Positions 21,776 to 33,724 of a stretch of DNA of 64,000 nucleotides are shown here, piece by piece (the stretch's first letter is position 1; every line of letters begins with the position of its first letter). Where the stretch lies: assembly GCF_012489685.1 (NCBI RefSeq), contig NC_080045.1, forward strand, positions 52,411,096 to 52,475,095. Reading direction: 5' to 3'. This DNA is from Lotus japonicus. Taxonomy: Eukaryota > Streptophyta > Magnoliopsida > Fabales > Fabaceae. Below the pieces are notes generated by a model. That model did not search any database and was not told where the DNA came from. It saw nothing but the letters and a program-made list of their open reading frames with translations. A program made the position numbers and the translations under genes.

Positions 21776-22566
21776 AGTAATAGAAGCGGAGGCATAAGCG
21801 AATTTTGGGGGAGGAGTACAAAAAGGAAAAGTTCAAGAAGTCGGAGGAACAATATATCAGGACCATCGATTTTGTTCGTACCATGTTCGCTTGTTAAATA
21901 TTATTAAGTTTCTTTTGAACTTTATATTATGTAGGTTTAATTTTCGCTTAGACATAATGTTAATAATAGTTTCTGTATTTGATACATTCTATTTTTCTGG
22001 GATATCAAGTAAGGTTTCATCAATTAAACCATTTTCTAGCAACACCACTGGTTAGAAGTTGAGGAACACAAAACTTAGGTGAGTTAGTACATTGAGACAT
22101 GAGACTGTCTGTAGCTCAGGTTAAAGGTACTAAGTCCCTAAAATCTCAATAAACTTCTTCCTCAGAAAGAAAACCAATTGGGAGAAAACCAATTGGGTGA
22201 TATTATGACCCTAAAGAATGACAATTCGATGTAAGGTCACCCTAGTTCTCGACCGTTGTTCTGCCGAAGGGATAATTCGCAATTTACCCGTGCCAATGGA
22301 CAATGACAACCACAAAAACACATAAATAATAATCTTTACTTCATCCCAATAGAACGAACATGCAAGGATTATAAGACTCACATATGGTCTTGTTGTCGGA
22401 GTTCTCACGTTCTACGTGACAATTCATTTTCTGTAATTTATACGCGATTTCCAACCGGAGTCTGTTTAGGAACATTAAATCTAGTGTCAATAACTTTCAT
22501 AGGAAGCGGATTAAAAAGCTAAAGGTGGAGTTCAAGAAGGAGGTGAGGAAGAAGCGGAGGGAGAAG

Positions 22567-23320
22567 CCAAAGTCAAGGAACTCCAAAGCTAACTCATGGA
22601 AAGATAGCATTTCATGCGCCAAAACTTCCACAATTTCCAAACAATCCCCCTCGCAGATAGCCCAATGAATATTAGCACTCCACAAGAGGTTTAAACCATA
22701 CATCAAGGCACAAAGCTCAGCCTTGAGAGGGTCACCTCCACTATGACCAGCATAAGACCCCGTTATCCAATCACTTGAAGTATCTCTAATAAGACCTCCT
22801 ATCCCCATTCTCATCTTAATTGGGTTAAACGATCCATCTGTATTAAGTTTGAACTCACCAGCCGAAGGTGCCTTCCAACGAGTCACCCCCAACACTCCAA
22901 GACATGACGACAACCCACTCGCCAAAAACATGTCATGATCATTATGCTCTTGGAGAATCCGGGTCACAGAAGCCTCCACATACCATATGTTATCGCCTAG
23001 GACAACATTGTTTCGACTCCTCCAAACTCCCCACAACGCTACAACAAACAAGGATGAATTTGGTCCTGGACCTGCGTTTGAATCCACTCACACACATCAA
23101 CATCCAGGACCTAGGCCATGCTAGTGCAACCTACTCCAAATGTCTCGCAAAAACCTGCAATCTCTTAGGCAATGCATACGGTCCTCTAACTTGTGACCAC
23201 ACCGAGAACAAGCAGGGAAAGAAGGAAAATAGTAGCGATAACGGAAGCTATTAACTTGAATATCATCATGCATGATCAACCAATCAAAGACCCGGAACTT
23301 CTAGGCGCAATTTTATCATA
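22567..23320 (-). pseudogene. LINE 3' fragment: zf-RVT and RNase H domains
   Basis: Minus strand: DWLIMHDD, RCGHKLEDRMHCLRDC (the zinc-finger-like region that follows plant LINE reverse transcriptases), two stops, then a longer frame with VVALWGVWRSRNNVVLGD, FKLNTDGSFN, GIGGLIRD, KAELCALMYGL and CEGDCLEI, the RNase H domain. The frame then runs into the repeat array at 22566, so the element end is truncated there. It is inactive, since the reverse transcriptase is missing. Confidence 0.85.
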
Positions 23321-23960
23321 ATTTAACTTTTTTATTTCAAAAGTTCTCTAGTCAATCCTAATGTGTGAACCACTACATAGTAGCGACTGCGTTTAGACAC
23401 CTAATTTTTTTTAGAAAATATTCCATGAAAATGAGGAAATAGACATGGTGTACAACCCTCCTCAATGAGATAAAAAATTGGTCAAGCCAAACCATAACTA
23501 ACATCCAAAGCCTAAAAACAACCAACGCAAACAACAAAAACCCCGACACAAGCGCCCCTCGCAAGAGAAAAACCCCTCATAAGAACAGCCAACATAACAA
23601 ATCAAAGAGGAACAAAAAGGGGACATATCAGAAAAGCAGCTCAAACCCAAAAGATCAGGTAGAACACCAACAAAGAACAACCCAAACACCAAAACATTCT
23701 GCTAAGGATCGTCGTAGATCCTCGAATGATTAGCAACAAGGAGGTCGATCAAGTTTTGGATGGTTTCCTCTTCATAACCAATGGGGACAACACCTACACG
23801 TTTGGCAATTAAAAGGCCCCTCCTAGCACTCGCCAGAGCACGATCGGAACCACGAGTTTCAGGGAGAATTAGAGAAATTAAAGGGACCTATGATAGTTTT
23901 TGCCAGCCACAATTTCAAAGTAGAAAGAAAAAGTAACTTCCCGTTTGTGGTACTAAAAAA
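23321..23960 (-). other. Unrecognised region with short minus-strand frames
   Basis: A minus-strand frame from about 23885 reads LPETRGSDRALASARRG and GYEEETIQNLIDLLVANH before a stop near 23710. A second, Cys/Phe-rich frame follows (about 23690-23500). It may be further LINE tail sequence or a captured gene end. I cannot assign it. Confidence 0.3.
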
Positions 23961-23962
23961 TT

Positions 23963-24168
23963 GTCACAAAAATGAGTGTTTAAATGTGAGACATTATGCA
24001 AACATGAATTTTTTTGTTCTCTAATAAAAAAATGAGTGTTTAAATGTAAGACATTATGCAAACATGAATAATGTCAATTACTGATGTATTTATTTCTTTT
24101 ACTGATATCAATTATGGAAAGTTCATGTTTGCATAATGTCTCGCATTTAAACACTCACTTTTTGTGAC
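23963..24168. repeat. Inverted repeat with an extra direct copy (MITE-like hairpin)
   Basis: GTCACAAAAATGAGTGTTTA and onward (23963-24008) is the reverse complement of 24122-24168 with few mismatches. The inner part (AATGAGTGTTTAAATGT to GCAAACATGAA) is repeated directly at 24030-24068. Between the arms lies about 110 bp of AT-rich sequence. No clear target duplication. Confidence 0.7.
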
Positions 24169-24651
24169 ATCCTCTAACTTTAAATAAATTTTTGTGACAC
24201 TCATTTCATGATTTTCATCCTCTAACTTAATCTTCAATCACTTTGCCTAATATGTCACAAAACCAAGTATTAGGAATAGGGTATGTTCATGATATATTGA
24301 GATCTTTGGCAGTTTTACAAAACTATAGACTATGTCCACCATTAAAAATATTTGGTTATATATTAAAAATTTATGAATAAAATTTAACATGAATGAAAGA
24401 TGGGGTTGAGAACTGCAATATTGGTTTTGATTTTGAACTCTAGATGATCATGATCTATGTAGCCTTTTCAAAACACATAAAAACTGTATATAATAAGTAA
24501 TGTTGCCAACATAACTGTACAAGATGCTTATGTAAATTTAGGTACCATTTTATAAGTTTGTACAAAGTTTTGGAGTGCAGTAGTCATTTCCATGGACTTC
24601 CTCACACTTTAGCAAGTCTATACATCTTTTAAAGTAGGATATCCTAAGCTC

Positions 24652-27600
24652 TCATGAACCCAAGGCAAGCTGTTTATGTCTATTGAGATCTCTTAGATAT
24701 TTTGTTGAGTTGTAATCTTGTGCATCCAACAGCTCTTCTGAGTATGTTCTGTGAAAAGTCCTCCTTTTGCTTGCTTTTCTAGATAGGATACAATCATCAC
24801 CTCTTAACAGTTTTACAATCTGAAACCACCAAAGAAAATATGATCATAATTTTTTTAATGAAATTTTTATGGTTGTAAAACAATACAATCTTGCTCCTAG
24901 CCCGGGTTCGATCCCCTCTGAGGTAAAAAATAATATCGTTGTGGCCAAGGACATCACTACCATATCCCAAGCCAGATTAGTCACGTGGAACCCCTTTCCC
25001 TTGGAGACTGGTGGCAAAAGGACAAAAAAAAAACAATACAATTCTCTAGTATGAGTTCGAAAACTTGGTAGGTTTCCACGTTTGGAGGAAAAGTGATTCT
25101 AGTAGAAGCCACTATGAGTAGCTTTTGTAGTGGAGAGAAGTGATTAGCACAAGTTCAAAAAATACATACCATAAAGGTTAAGCAAGATTGAAGAGCCGGA
25201 TTCATTTTTAATGAAAGAAAATGAGCATAACGGGTAAGTTTAGGAAGCCCCATTTATATTGTTTAGAAGTATATATATGATCATATTTTTTCATTAAAAT
25301 GAATGTGGTTCTTCAATCTTGCTGTGTGTGTACTTGCCTGACTCATGATGGGGCGTAAGATAGGAGACTCCTCAACGCACAATGATGCAGTCAAAACAAC
25401 AATACCTATCTGTCCTTTGTCATAATCATCACCAAGTGAAGGATCAACAAGGTCCTTGATGCTATTAGCATCAAGAAAAGGTTTTGCCTAAAATATACAA
25501 GATATCAGAGTGTTGAGGCTTCTCATGTAATGGCACATAGCTAATATAATACACCACTGTCTAGAAAAATTATTTACCCATTTCACAACACTCTGTTGCA
25601 AATGATCCAAAGCTGGACGCCCAGTTATGATCTCTAAAAGTAGGACCCCAAAGGAATAAACATCAGTTTTCTCGTCTACTATGCCATGCATAAAATATTC
25701 AGGAGCAAAATACCTACAAGTAATTAAGTGATCATATTAAATCATTGGAACCTAAAAACACTCTAGAATTTTTAGAATTTGCAGTTTTTTACTTTCATAC
25801 CCAAATGTGCCTTCGAATGTTGACACATTATGGTGAGTCAATTGTTCTGGCAACCACTTTGCAAGCCCAAAATCACAAATCTGGATAAAATCTTGATTAA
25901 TAAAATCTTGATACTGCAATTAAGTTATTTCACAAAGCTTAGCAAAAACCTGTGGCTCAAAATTCTCTGTAAGCAAAATATTATCTGCCTTAATATCTCT
26001 GTGAATGATTCGCCTATGACAATTCTCATGCAAATAGAGGAGACCATCAGCTATTCCCAGAGCAATTTTGTATCTTTTACTCCAATCTAACTTCTTTCTA
26101 TCTGAACCTGAAATTAGTATTGAAGAAATGAGCGGTAAGTACATTTTAAGTTTATACCGTAGGTTTTTACATACAAGCAATACAAACCATGAAGAAGAGA
26201 CCCTAAACTTCCATGCAGAGATAGTTCAAAGACAAGGTGCATTTCTCCTTCTACACCACATCCTATGAGTTTTGCTGTATTAGGATGGTCAACATGAGCA
26301 ATAACACCTAGCTCAGAAAGAAACCCTGCTGTCTTCTCATCTGTGCTCCCTCTAGTCATTTTCTTCACAGCTATTAGTTGCCCATTTTGAAGACGACCCT
26401 TATAAACCTCAGAAAAACCACCTCTTCCAATTAAATTCTCTACAATTTAAAGGAAAAAAAATTAAAAAATGAGTATTAGATATCACTTGACACGAGGTCA
26501 CAACATCTAGAGAGAGCGAGCCTCGGTGCAAGTTACAAATTAAACTTGTGGAATCAGCTTCTTGCAAAAATGCAAGGTAAGAATGTCTATATTAGCCTCT
26601 TATACTTCACACATAATGCGAGCTTTATAGCACCAAGTTTAACCCTATTTTTTACACAACAACATGGGGCAGATTCTTTTATTATATTCCATTTGGTTTT
26701 ACCTTTTTTAGTGTAACAAGAATGATTTAATTTTATTTTTATTGGATAGCTTGTTATACTCTACTTATTATATACTCCAAACATGATGGTAATGCTTGGT
26801 GCTATTCTAACATAGACATCAAAGGCTACTATTGTCAAATTATGATATAATTGAATCAAGTAATGGGAAAAGTATTATTGGAAAGAAATCCAAGGCCAAA
26901 TTACAAACCATGGCTGAAATTGTTGGTTGCATTTTTGAGGTCAGAGAGGCTGAAAGTTATCAAAGAAGACCTGAAGTTGTACAATTTACTTCGAACAGGA
27001 TGCTCTCTAGTGCTTCTGCTTTTCCACTTGGGTATCTTTGGCACACCAATATGAGGGATGGATGATGTTAAGCGCTTAAATGATCTTTTCTTCCACGATT
27101 TGAAAAAATTTCTCCAATGAGACTTTGCCTTTGAGCTTGAACTACTAGATTCTGATTCATGTAGCAGTGGAGAGTCAAATTCTTTCATGCATGCCTCTAA
27201 GACTCCTCTTGGAGTTCCGTCATCATCCTTCTCCCTCTCCAGGTCCCAATGCCTTAAGTCTAGATTCACAAAAATGAAAAAGAAAAAGTTATAAGTACCA
27301 CACAAGGAAGACATGACTTTATCTGCCGTGAACCAAGAAAATTAAATATGATTTAATTATAAGTTGAAATTATGTCTCGGCAAATTGATTCTAGTACATG
27401 ATGAGCATATTGTAATTATCATATATGCAAAGCATGCAAAAATAAAGAACCTTGGGCAGAAGAAGAAGAGCAAGAAAGCAAATATCCTAGTGTTTGGGGT
27501 TTAACATTATTAGTATCCCGGACCTCCTTTGATTTGTGATCAGAGCTTTTCTTAGGTTCCCTGCACAAATATTAGAACACTTTAAACATTATAAGACATT

Positions 27601-27785
27601 GAACATTACAAAGAGATGCTTTGAGCTTGCAAAACCATTAGCAGGAGATCCTATACAAATACATAACATATTGGTTTACCCATCAAAAAAGAGTTTTAAA
27701 AAAAGCAAGAACATGAATGGTAGCCCCAAAGTAAAGAATACCATAAACAATAATCTTGTTGGAGAGCAACACCATCATTCGCCAT
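24652..27785 (-). CDS. Receptor-like cytoplasmic kinase, RBK-like (RLCK class VI)
   Basis: Nine exons on the minus strand: 27742-27785, 27451-27560, 26909-27259, 26188-26439, 25950-26107, 25801-25880, 25578-25713, 25338-25487 and 24652-24819. They sum to 1,449 nt (482 residues plus stop) with consistent phases. An N-terminal Ser-rich region precedes [14 protein letters not shown]. The kinase follows with [16 protein letters not shown] (Lys), [23 protein letters not shown] and [12 protein letters not shown], so all catalytic residues are present. The end is [18 protein letters not shown]. The family (RBK1/RBK2 in Arabidopsis) are soluble Ser/Thr kinases that interact with ROP GTPases. Oddities: the last intron starts GC (CAG|GCAAGT) and carries a SINE. 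Exon 1 (44 nt) is the least certain. Confidence 0.9.
24890..25030. mobile_element. 5'-truncated SINE in the last intron of the RLCK gene
   Basis: Flanked by AACAATACAAT on both sides (24879-24889 and 25031-25041) and ending in an A-tract. Twelve bases from its left end it holds GGGTTCGATCCC, a tRNA B-box-like motif. The A box expected before it is missing, so the copy is 5'-truncated. Orientation follows the A-tract (plus), opposite to the host gene. Confidence 0.75.
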
Positions 27786-28784
27786 GAAATGTCACAAAGA
27801 AATTGGTTATGTGTTGTAGTTTTCTATGTTACAAATTAAAATTAGGTGATCCATAGTCATGAAACTGGTTGCAGAAACGTTATCATTCATTATTCATACA
27901 CCATTCTCTTACAGGAACATGTTGGCTTTATGGATAAGGACACATGGCAGAACAAAACCTTTGAAGCGACTTGTGCTCTCAACCAATACCATTGGAACAA
28001 CATGGAACCAACCGTTTGTTTTCTTTGGGCAAGTGTTTTCCTCTACATGCCTCATAAGTCATAAGATAACTTTTTGCAAAAATAAAATTATTAATTTTTC
28101 TATCATGCAAATATATTATTAGAACATTTCATATACAAGTGTAACATTTTATATTAGAGATATTTTACAAATTTTTATTTATATAAATATTTATTATAAA
28201 ACGTACCTAAAGGTTATAAATTTTAAGAAATAAAAAACATTAAAATATTTTTATATTAAATTTAAAAATACTAACAAAAATATTTTTAATTTAATATTAT
28301 AAAAACTATTAAAAGTTTTGCTCCCTTGTTATGCATTAACATAATTTTAAATTAATTAGATTATATTTAGCTTAAAATATAAATAAAAACTATCAAAACC
28401 TAGCAAATCACAATAAAAACTCATAAAATCCTGAATTAGTTAAAAATCGGAAAATTCAATAAAAACACCATAAAAATTAATTAATACTCTAAAAATAAAT
28501 TAAGATAAAATCAAAAAATAAATAATCTGAATCCTAATCAAATCTAAAATTTTTAAATGTATTTTTTTATGAGAATTAACTTGAGAATGACATGACATGT
28601 GGCAAGTGGGGCCAAGGAGGAAGAGCTTACGTGTAAAATATTATGTGAGAATTAATCTGGGAGTGACACGTCACTAACTTGGCCTGTGGGAGCGACACGT
28701 CATGTTAGAAGTTGTTCTTTTCTAATATATATATATATTGATTTTAAATTAATTAGATTATATTTAGCTTAAAGTTCTTTGGGA
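27786..28784. other. AT-rich spacer upstream of the RLCK gene
   Basis: No gene. A 33-bp exact direct repeat (starting ATTTTAAATTAATTAGATT) lies at 28344-28376 and 28741-28773, enclosing very AT-rich DNA and a GC-richer piece (28590-28710) with repeated GACACGTCA motifs. Confidence 0.6.
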
Positions 28785-31700
28785 AGAACTAGAGAACTAA
28801 CAACATGTTCTACCTTGTGTATGCATCATTAAGAGTGCTTGTTAAGCTAGTCTGAGTTCTAAGAATTACAACCAGAAGGATGATTTGATGAGGTTCCTAA
28901 CAAAGCTTAAATGATCAATTTAGGACTGTTAAGTCTCAATTTCTTTTGATGGGGCCTTTGCCTCCTTTGAATAACGTTTCCTCAATGGTTTTGCAACATG
29001 AGAGACAACAAAATTGCCAAGTTCTTGCAGGGGAAAATCTTATTTTTATGGCAGAGGAAAGCTAAAATGGATGTGTACCTATTGAGTTCGAGCAGGTCAC
29101 ATTATTGAAGTTTGTTACACCCTCCAGTATGGAAATTCTAAGGCCCTTTGGTATTTTAGATTTGGTCACATTTGTGATCATAAGATGAAAAGACTTTGTA
29201 ATATTTTTCCAACTAGCTATGTCACAAAAAGTGCAACCTATATTATATGCCATTTTGCTTGGCAGAAGAAATAGACCTTTGTTCCTAGTCCTAACAAATT
29301 TGCACATGCTTTTTAGCCGTTGCACGTGGACATTTGGGGTCCTTTTAGAGTGAATTTTTTTCAGTGACATGGATACTTTTTTACTATTGTTGATGGTCAT
29401 AGTCGTTTCACATGGATAGTTCTACTTAAACACAATAGTGCGGTTTCTACTCATTTGCAAAGCTCTGTAGTTTTGGCAGAAAATCTATTCAATGCAGTTA
29501 TCAAAGGGCCTGAGTTTTGACCTGAGTTTTTCCTTCCTACATGCACAAAAATATTGGATTCTACATCAAACAAGTTGTGTATAAACACTGAAACATAATA
29601 GAAGGTGGAAAGAAGTCACTAAAGTATTCTCAACATAGCTAGAGCACTCTTGATGCAATCTTCTTTGCCTCAACACTTTTGGAGCTAGGTACTCTTGTAA
29701 GTTGTTTTCTTGCTTAACAGGGTTCCTTCTAAGGGTTTAAATGGCCAGTAACCTTTTCAGGTACTACATAGCACTTTACCTATTCTTAGTTGAGTTAAAG
29801 TCTTTGGTTCACTTTGTTATGTTTCCACTTTAAGCCACAATAGATCAAAATTTGATTTCAAAGGTGTATATTTCTTGGATATAAACCTGGTGCAAGGGGT
29901 TATATGACTTTTGATTTGAACCAAAAAAAATTGTCATTTCAAGGCATGTAGTTTTTTGATGAATTAATTTTTCCTTATACTTCTTCAAAAGGCACATCTC
30001 AATCATGGAACTGCATATATCATTCTATTGATGATAAAGGAGACTCCACCTTAACAGGATTACTGGAATCACTTCCTACTGTTAATACCAATGATTATTA
30101 TTCTAATCATGTTCCTATAAGCACACCCATCATTGAAGACCCAACTGCTATTACGCCAGCAATTTCGGGCACGCCATCTCCACAAAATTATAATTCATCT
30201 ACCACGCCTACGGTGCCTTTAATAAGAAGATCCTCAAGAACAGTTCACCCACCTGCACATCTTGAGGATTCTTATTGCAATTTGCTACACATACCCTACA
30301 TATTGAACACATTATCTCATTTCCTCCTTATCTTATGATTCTCTTTCTCCCTCTGATAAATCCTTCACCATTTATTTTTCATCCACCACAGAACCTTCCT
30401 CTTACAAAGAAGCAAGTCAACAAACTTGTTGTGTTGAGGCTATGCAAGCAGAACTAGAAGCCTTAGAATCTAATAGCACTTGGAAGATAGTATATTTACC
30501 ACATGGAGTGATTCCAATAAGCATCTATTGCGTTTATAGAATAGAAAGAAAAGTTGATGTTTCAATTGAGAAATACAAAGTAAGGTTGGTAGCAAAAGGA
30601 TATAATAAAACAGAAGGTGTGAGTTACTTTGAAACCTTCTCACCTATGGCCAAACTGACTTCTATTTTATTGATCCTAGTTTTAGATTCATTCCATTCAA
30701 AGGTCGCAACTCGCATGTACATGAGTACATCAATTAGATATGAACAATGCCTTCTTACATGAAAATTTACAAGAGAATGTTTACATGATTATACCTCAAG
30801 GTGTGAAAGGGGATTCAAAGATACAAGTGTGCAAATTAATTAAGTCACTATATAGATTGAAACAATCTGTAACCAAAAAAAAAAAAAGATTGAAACAATC
30901 CAGCAGAAAATGTTATGAGAAGCTAGCTATGTTACTCGGTTCTGCAGCTTCTGCTTCTTACAAGCAAGCCACAGCTGATCATTCCATTTTATTAAAGCAT
31001 AGGGTGAACCTACAAAATTTTGATGATCTATGTTGATGATATTATCTTAGTGAGAAGCAATCTTGGTGAAGTTTATTCAGTTAAACATCTCTTGCATTCA
31101 CAATTTGGGATCCATCAGATTCTTAAATATTTTCTTGGTATATAAGCTGCACATTCATCAAAAGGAGTCCCTTTGTGCTAAAGACACTACTATTTGGATC
31201 TTCTTGAAGATGCAGGGGTACTTGGCTGCAAACCTGTGAGCACACCAATTAATCCTGGGGTAAATTGCATCAGGATATTGGGTCTGCATATCGAGACATC
31301 AGCAGATACCGAAGGTTGGTTTGAAAGCTTCTCTAGCTGACAAATACAAGGACAAGCATTCAGTTTGTTGTTCGGAAACTGAGTCAATTTCTATCAAACT
31401 CAGCCAAGGTTCATTACCAGGTGACACAACCAGTTCTAAGATACTTGAAGGGAAGCCCATGCAAAGCAATTTTTCTTCCTAGAAACTCATCATTTTAGCT
31501 AATGCGATTCACATATGGTTATTGAGCTGGATGCATAGATAATAGGAGGTCGATCATTGGGTATAGGAGTTGGCGTGCAAAGATGGTTTGATAAAACTGC
31601 TTCCAATTTCTACACAAGATCAAACTGCTGATTTGTTCACCAAAAGTATTGTACTCATCTCATTTTCACACTCTAGTTACCAAGCTGAACATGATAAACA

Positions 31701-32076
31701 TTAAACAGGCCCAACTTCAGGGGGATGTACAGAGAATTAATCCTAGCTATAGCCAGATAACTGTCAGGTACCTACTTAGCTGAGTTAGCTAGTTTTCCAG
31801 TTGTTTCCTAACTCAGCTAGTTAACAGTTAGGTACCTACTTTCTGTTATGAAGTAGTTAGAATTAGTTTCATTTTTCTACATTTTAGTTTTCTGTTAAGC
31901 TGCTACATTCCTTCTATTCGAGCATTGGAATGATATGATATAAGGAATGAACTTGCACAGAATCACCCAGTTGAATAATACTTTTCACTTCTTCTACATT
32001 TTCTCTCTTGTTCCCTCAAACTCTTAAGGTGATTCTCGTAAGAGTTTTCTTCTAGTTTCTGCCATTGTTGGTAACA
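28785..32076 (+). mobile_element. Ty1/copia retrotransposon, 5'-truncated and decayed
   Basis: Pieces of the polyprotein appear in order but in changing frames. A gag end (LNDQFRTVKSQ, LPPLNN) lies near 28890-29010. The pre-integrase/integrase (FGHICDHKMKRL, HVDIWGPF, FTIVDGHSRFTWIVLLK) lies at 29150-29440. RT follows: [62 protein letters not shown] at 30440-31050. RNase H-type remnants (RYLKGSP, AGCIDNRRSIIGY) lie at 31430-31580, and the end (TKLNMINIKQAQLQGG-like) reaches the 3' LTR. There are many stops and frameshifts, and the 5' LTR and primer-binding site are absent. Confidence 0.9.
31726..32076 (+). repeat. 3' LTR of the copia element
   Basis: Starts TGTACAGAG directly after a purine tract (CTTCAGGGGGA) and ends GGTAACA, giving TG...CA borders and 351 bp. 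It holds a direct repeat around TAACTCAGCTAG/GTTAGGTACCTACTT and a TATA-like region near 31935. No 5' partner is in the window. Confidence 0.75.
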
Positions 32077-32099
32077 AGCAAATATGTAGTTTTGTTCCA

Positions 32100-32640
32100 T
32101 TATAAGATTTTAAGTTTCAACATTGACTAGAGATATGACCAAGATGTTCCATATAAAGTGTAGTACAATCGTCGCCTCAAAGCTAGCTTTTCGGGGGTAA
32201 AGTTAAGTTTAAATCCAAATTCTAAAATGGTAATATTGGAACATATTCTAGATTCATTTATTGGAGATAGTCGTATATGGTCCGCCCGCAGATGCCAAGT
32301 ATTCCACGCTCTAGATGTTCAGACATGTGCGTGAAAGGTGTGTTCACATCCCGCATTAACTAGAGATATAGTCAAGATAGTCATTTAGTCCAATCTTCAC
32401 CTTTAACCTAGCTTTTTGTGGTCGAGTTAGACATAACCTAAATTCTAAGATTAGTGTTCCAATGATCGATCAAATAAGCATGAGTAGATGTAGGCGCCCA
32501 CAAGATCCCTCCTACCCAATCATGCACGTGAAACTAAAATTCCATAATAAGAATTTGAAATTGAATTTCTAGCTAACTTGTTTCTTTCACACTAAGAACA
32601 ACATGAAACTAAAAGACCATGTCCTTACTTACGGGGACGC
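32100..32640. repeat. Dispersed repeat family (two partial copies) upstream of the DMP gene
   Basis: Two related stretches (32115-32245 and 32345-32465) share ACTAGAGATATGACCAAGAT-like, CTAGCTTTT and CTAAATTCTAA blocks. The same family recurs at 41855-42170 and 42505-42640. It is non-coding and I cannot name the family. Confidence 0.55.
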
Positions 32641-32705
32641 CAGCCCTTCCATAATCATCCACGTAACACATTTTAATTTTTAAACCATGCATCTCCCTTC
32701 CTCAT

Positions 32706-32714
32706 GTATATATA
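32706..32714 (+). promoter_or_regulatory. TATA box of the DMP gene
   Basis: TATATATAA lies about 55 bp upstream of the ATG at 32765. A second TATATATAA follows at about 32724-32732. This is a distance compatible with a short leader. Confidence 0.5.
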
Positions 32715-32764
32715 ATTTTCCATATATATAATTTGAACTTCTTCTTGAAAGCAATTAATTAAAC

Positions 32765-33337
32765 ATGTCTATCTTGGTTGTTCAACAAGACCATCCTGTC
32801 CACAAGACCCTAGCAAGTGTAGCCAACCTTGCTAATCTTCTTCCCACAAGCACCGTCCTTGCTTTCAATGCTCTCATCCCTCCCTTCTCCAACAATGGGT
32901 GTTGCCAACTTTCCGACAAGGTCCTTACCTCATTGCTCATTGCAGTTTGTGCTGTTTTTTGCTTCTTCTCCTCCTTCACCGACACCTTCATGAGCAATGG
33001 GAAACTCTACCATGGAATTGCTACATTCAAAGGTTTTTATGTATTCAACTACAACACTAATATTGAGGAGGGAATTACTACCACGGAACTGCTTTGCAGG
33101 CTTAGAATCCGTTTGGTGGACTTTGTCCACGCATTTTTGTCTCTCTTTGTGTTCTTGGTCTTTGCCATCAGCAACTCCAGTGGACAAACTTGTTTAATTG
33201 ATCCTAATGGGGTTCAGACTGAAAGTGCATTGTTCATGAACTTGCCATTAGGGGTTGGGGTTTTTTCAAGCTTCTTATTCACCATCTTCCCAACTACACG
33301 AAGAGGGATTGGATACGCAGATACCCCAAGTATGTAG
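32765..33337 (+). CDS. DMP-family membrane protein (DUF679)
   Basis: Single exon, 190 residues. It opens with a short cytosolic stretch, then LASVANLANLLPTSTVLAFN, the hallmark start of DUF679/DMP proteins. SSFTDTF, KLYHGIATFKGFYVFNY and DFVHAFLSLFVFLVFAIS follow, and the end is GVGVFSSFLFTIFPTTRRGIGY. Four membrane segments can be placed at roughly 28-46, 58-78, 118-138 and 158-178, matching the family length and topology. DMPs are plant membrane proteins of endomembranes and plasma membrane. Some act in senescence or gamete fusion, but which subgroup this is cannot be told here. A TATATATAA-like element (32706-32714) stands about 50 bp before the ATG. There are no disabling changes. Confidence 0.9.
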   Translation: MSILVVQQDHPVHKTLASVANLANLLPTSTVLAFNALIPPFSNNGCCQLSDKVLTSLLIAVCAVFCFFSSFTDTFMSNGKLYHGIATFKGFYVFNYNTNIEEGITTTELLCRLRIRLVDFVHAFLSLFVFLVFAISNSSGQTCLIDPNGVQTESALFMNLPLGVGVFSSFLFTIFPTTRRGIGYADTPSM

Positions 33338-33724
33338 GGTCAGTTTGTTTTGGCATTCCAAAGGGAAATACACATGCATGTTGGCCAGAGCTATCTCTCT
33401 AGTGAATTATATAAATAATCGTGTTTGATGTGTGCAAACACTAACATAAACAAGCACGTAATCGTATAATAGATGGATTTAATTAACTTTAGTAGTATGG
33501 GTTGAAACCAAGAGAAGAGAAAGATCAAAAACAAAAAGTAGTTTGGTTGGTGAATATTGTCTAACAACCGCCTTAAAAATTTGTTATACGAATCATATAA
33601 AAAATAAATAATTTTCTGATGTTTATTGTAATTATTTTAGAAATCAAAAAAACGTTAGTGACTAGTATAAATTCTAAGTATCTATTATTTGCACTGTTTT
33701 GTAATATTTATCACTTATGTGTTA

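Larger units (their letters stand above)
19460..22566. repeat. 0.8-kb degenerate repeat array, right block (about 3 units, two with inserts)
   Basis: Units: end of B 19460-19600, A 19570-20000, then a foreign insert (about 20010-20683, BTAF1 fragment), B 20684-21008, partial A 21009-21218, second insert (21219-21775), rest of A 21776-21990, B 21985-22315, and a last partial A 22320-22566 that joins a LINE end. Units share GGTTTCATCAATTAAAC, CATGAGAC and GTCTGTTTAGGAA blocks with 5-15% apparent divergence. Confidence 0.75.

Noticed and set aside
27846..28122. Two overlapping plus-strand frames upstream of the RLCK gene
   Set aside because: No recognisable domain, both frames similar in quality, no promoter or splice support.
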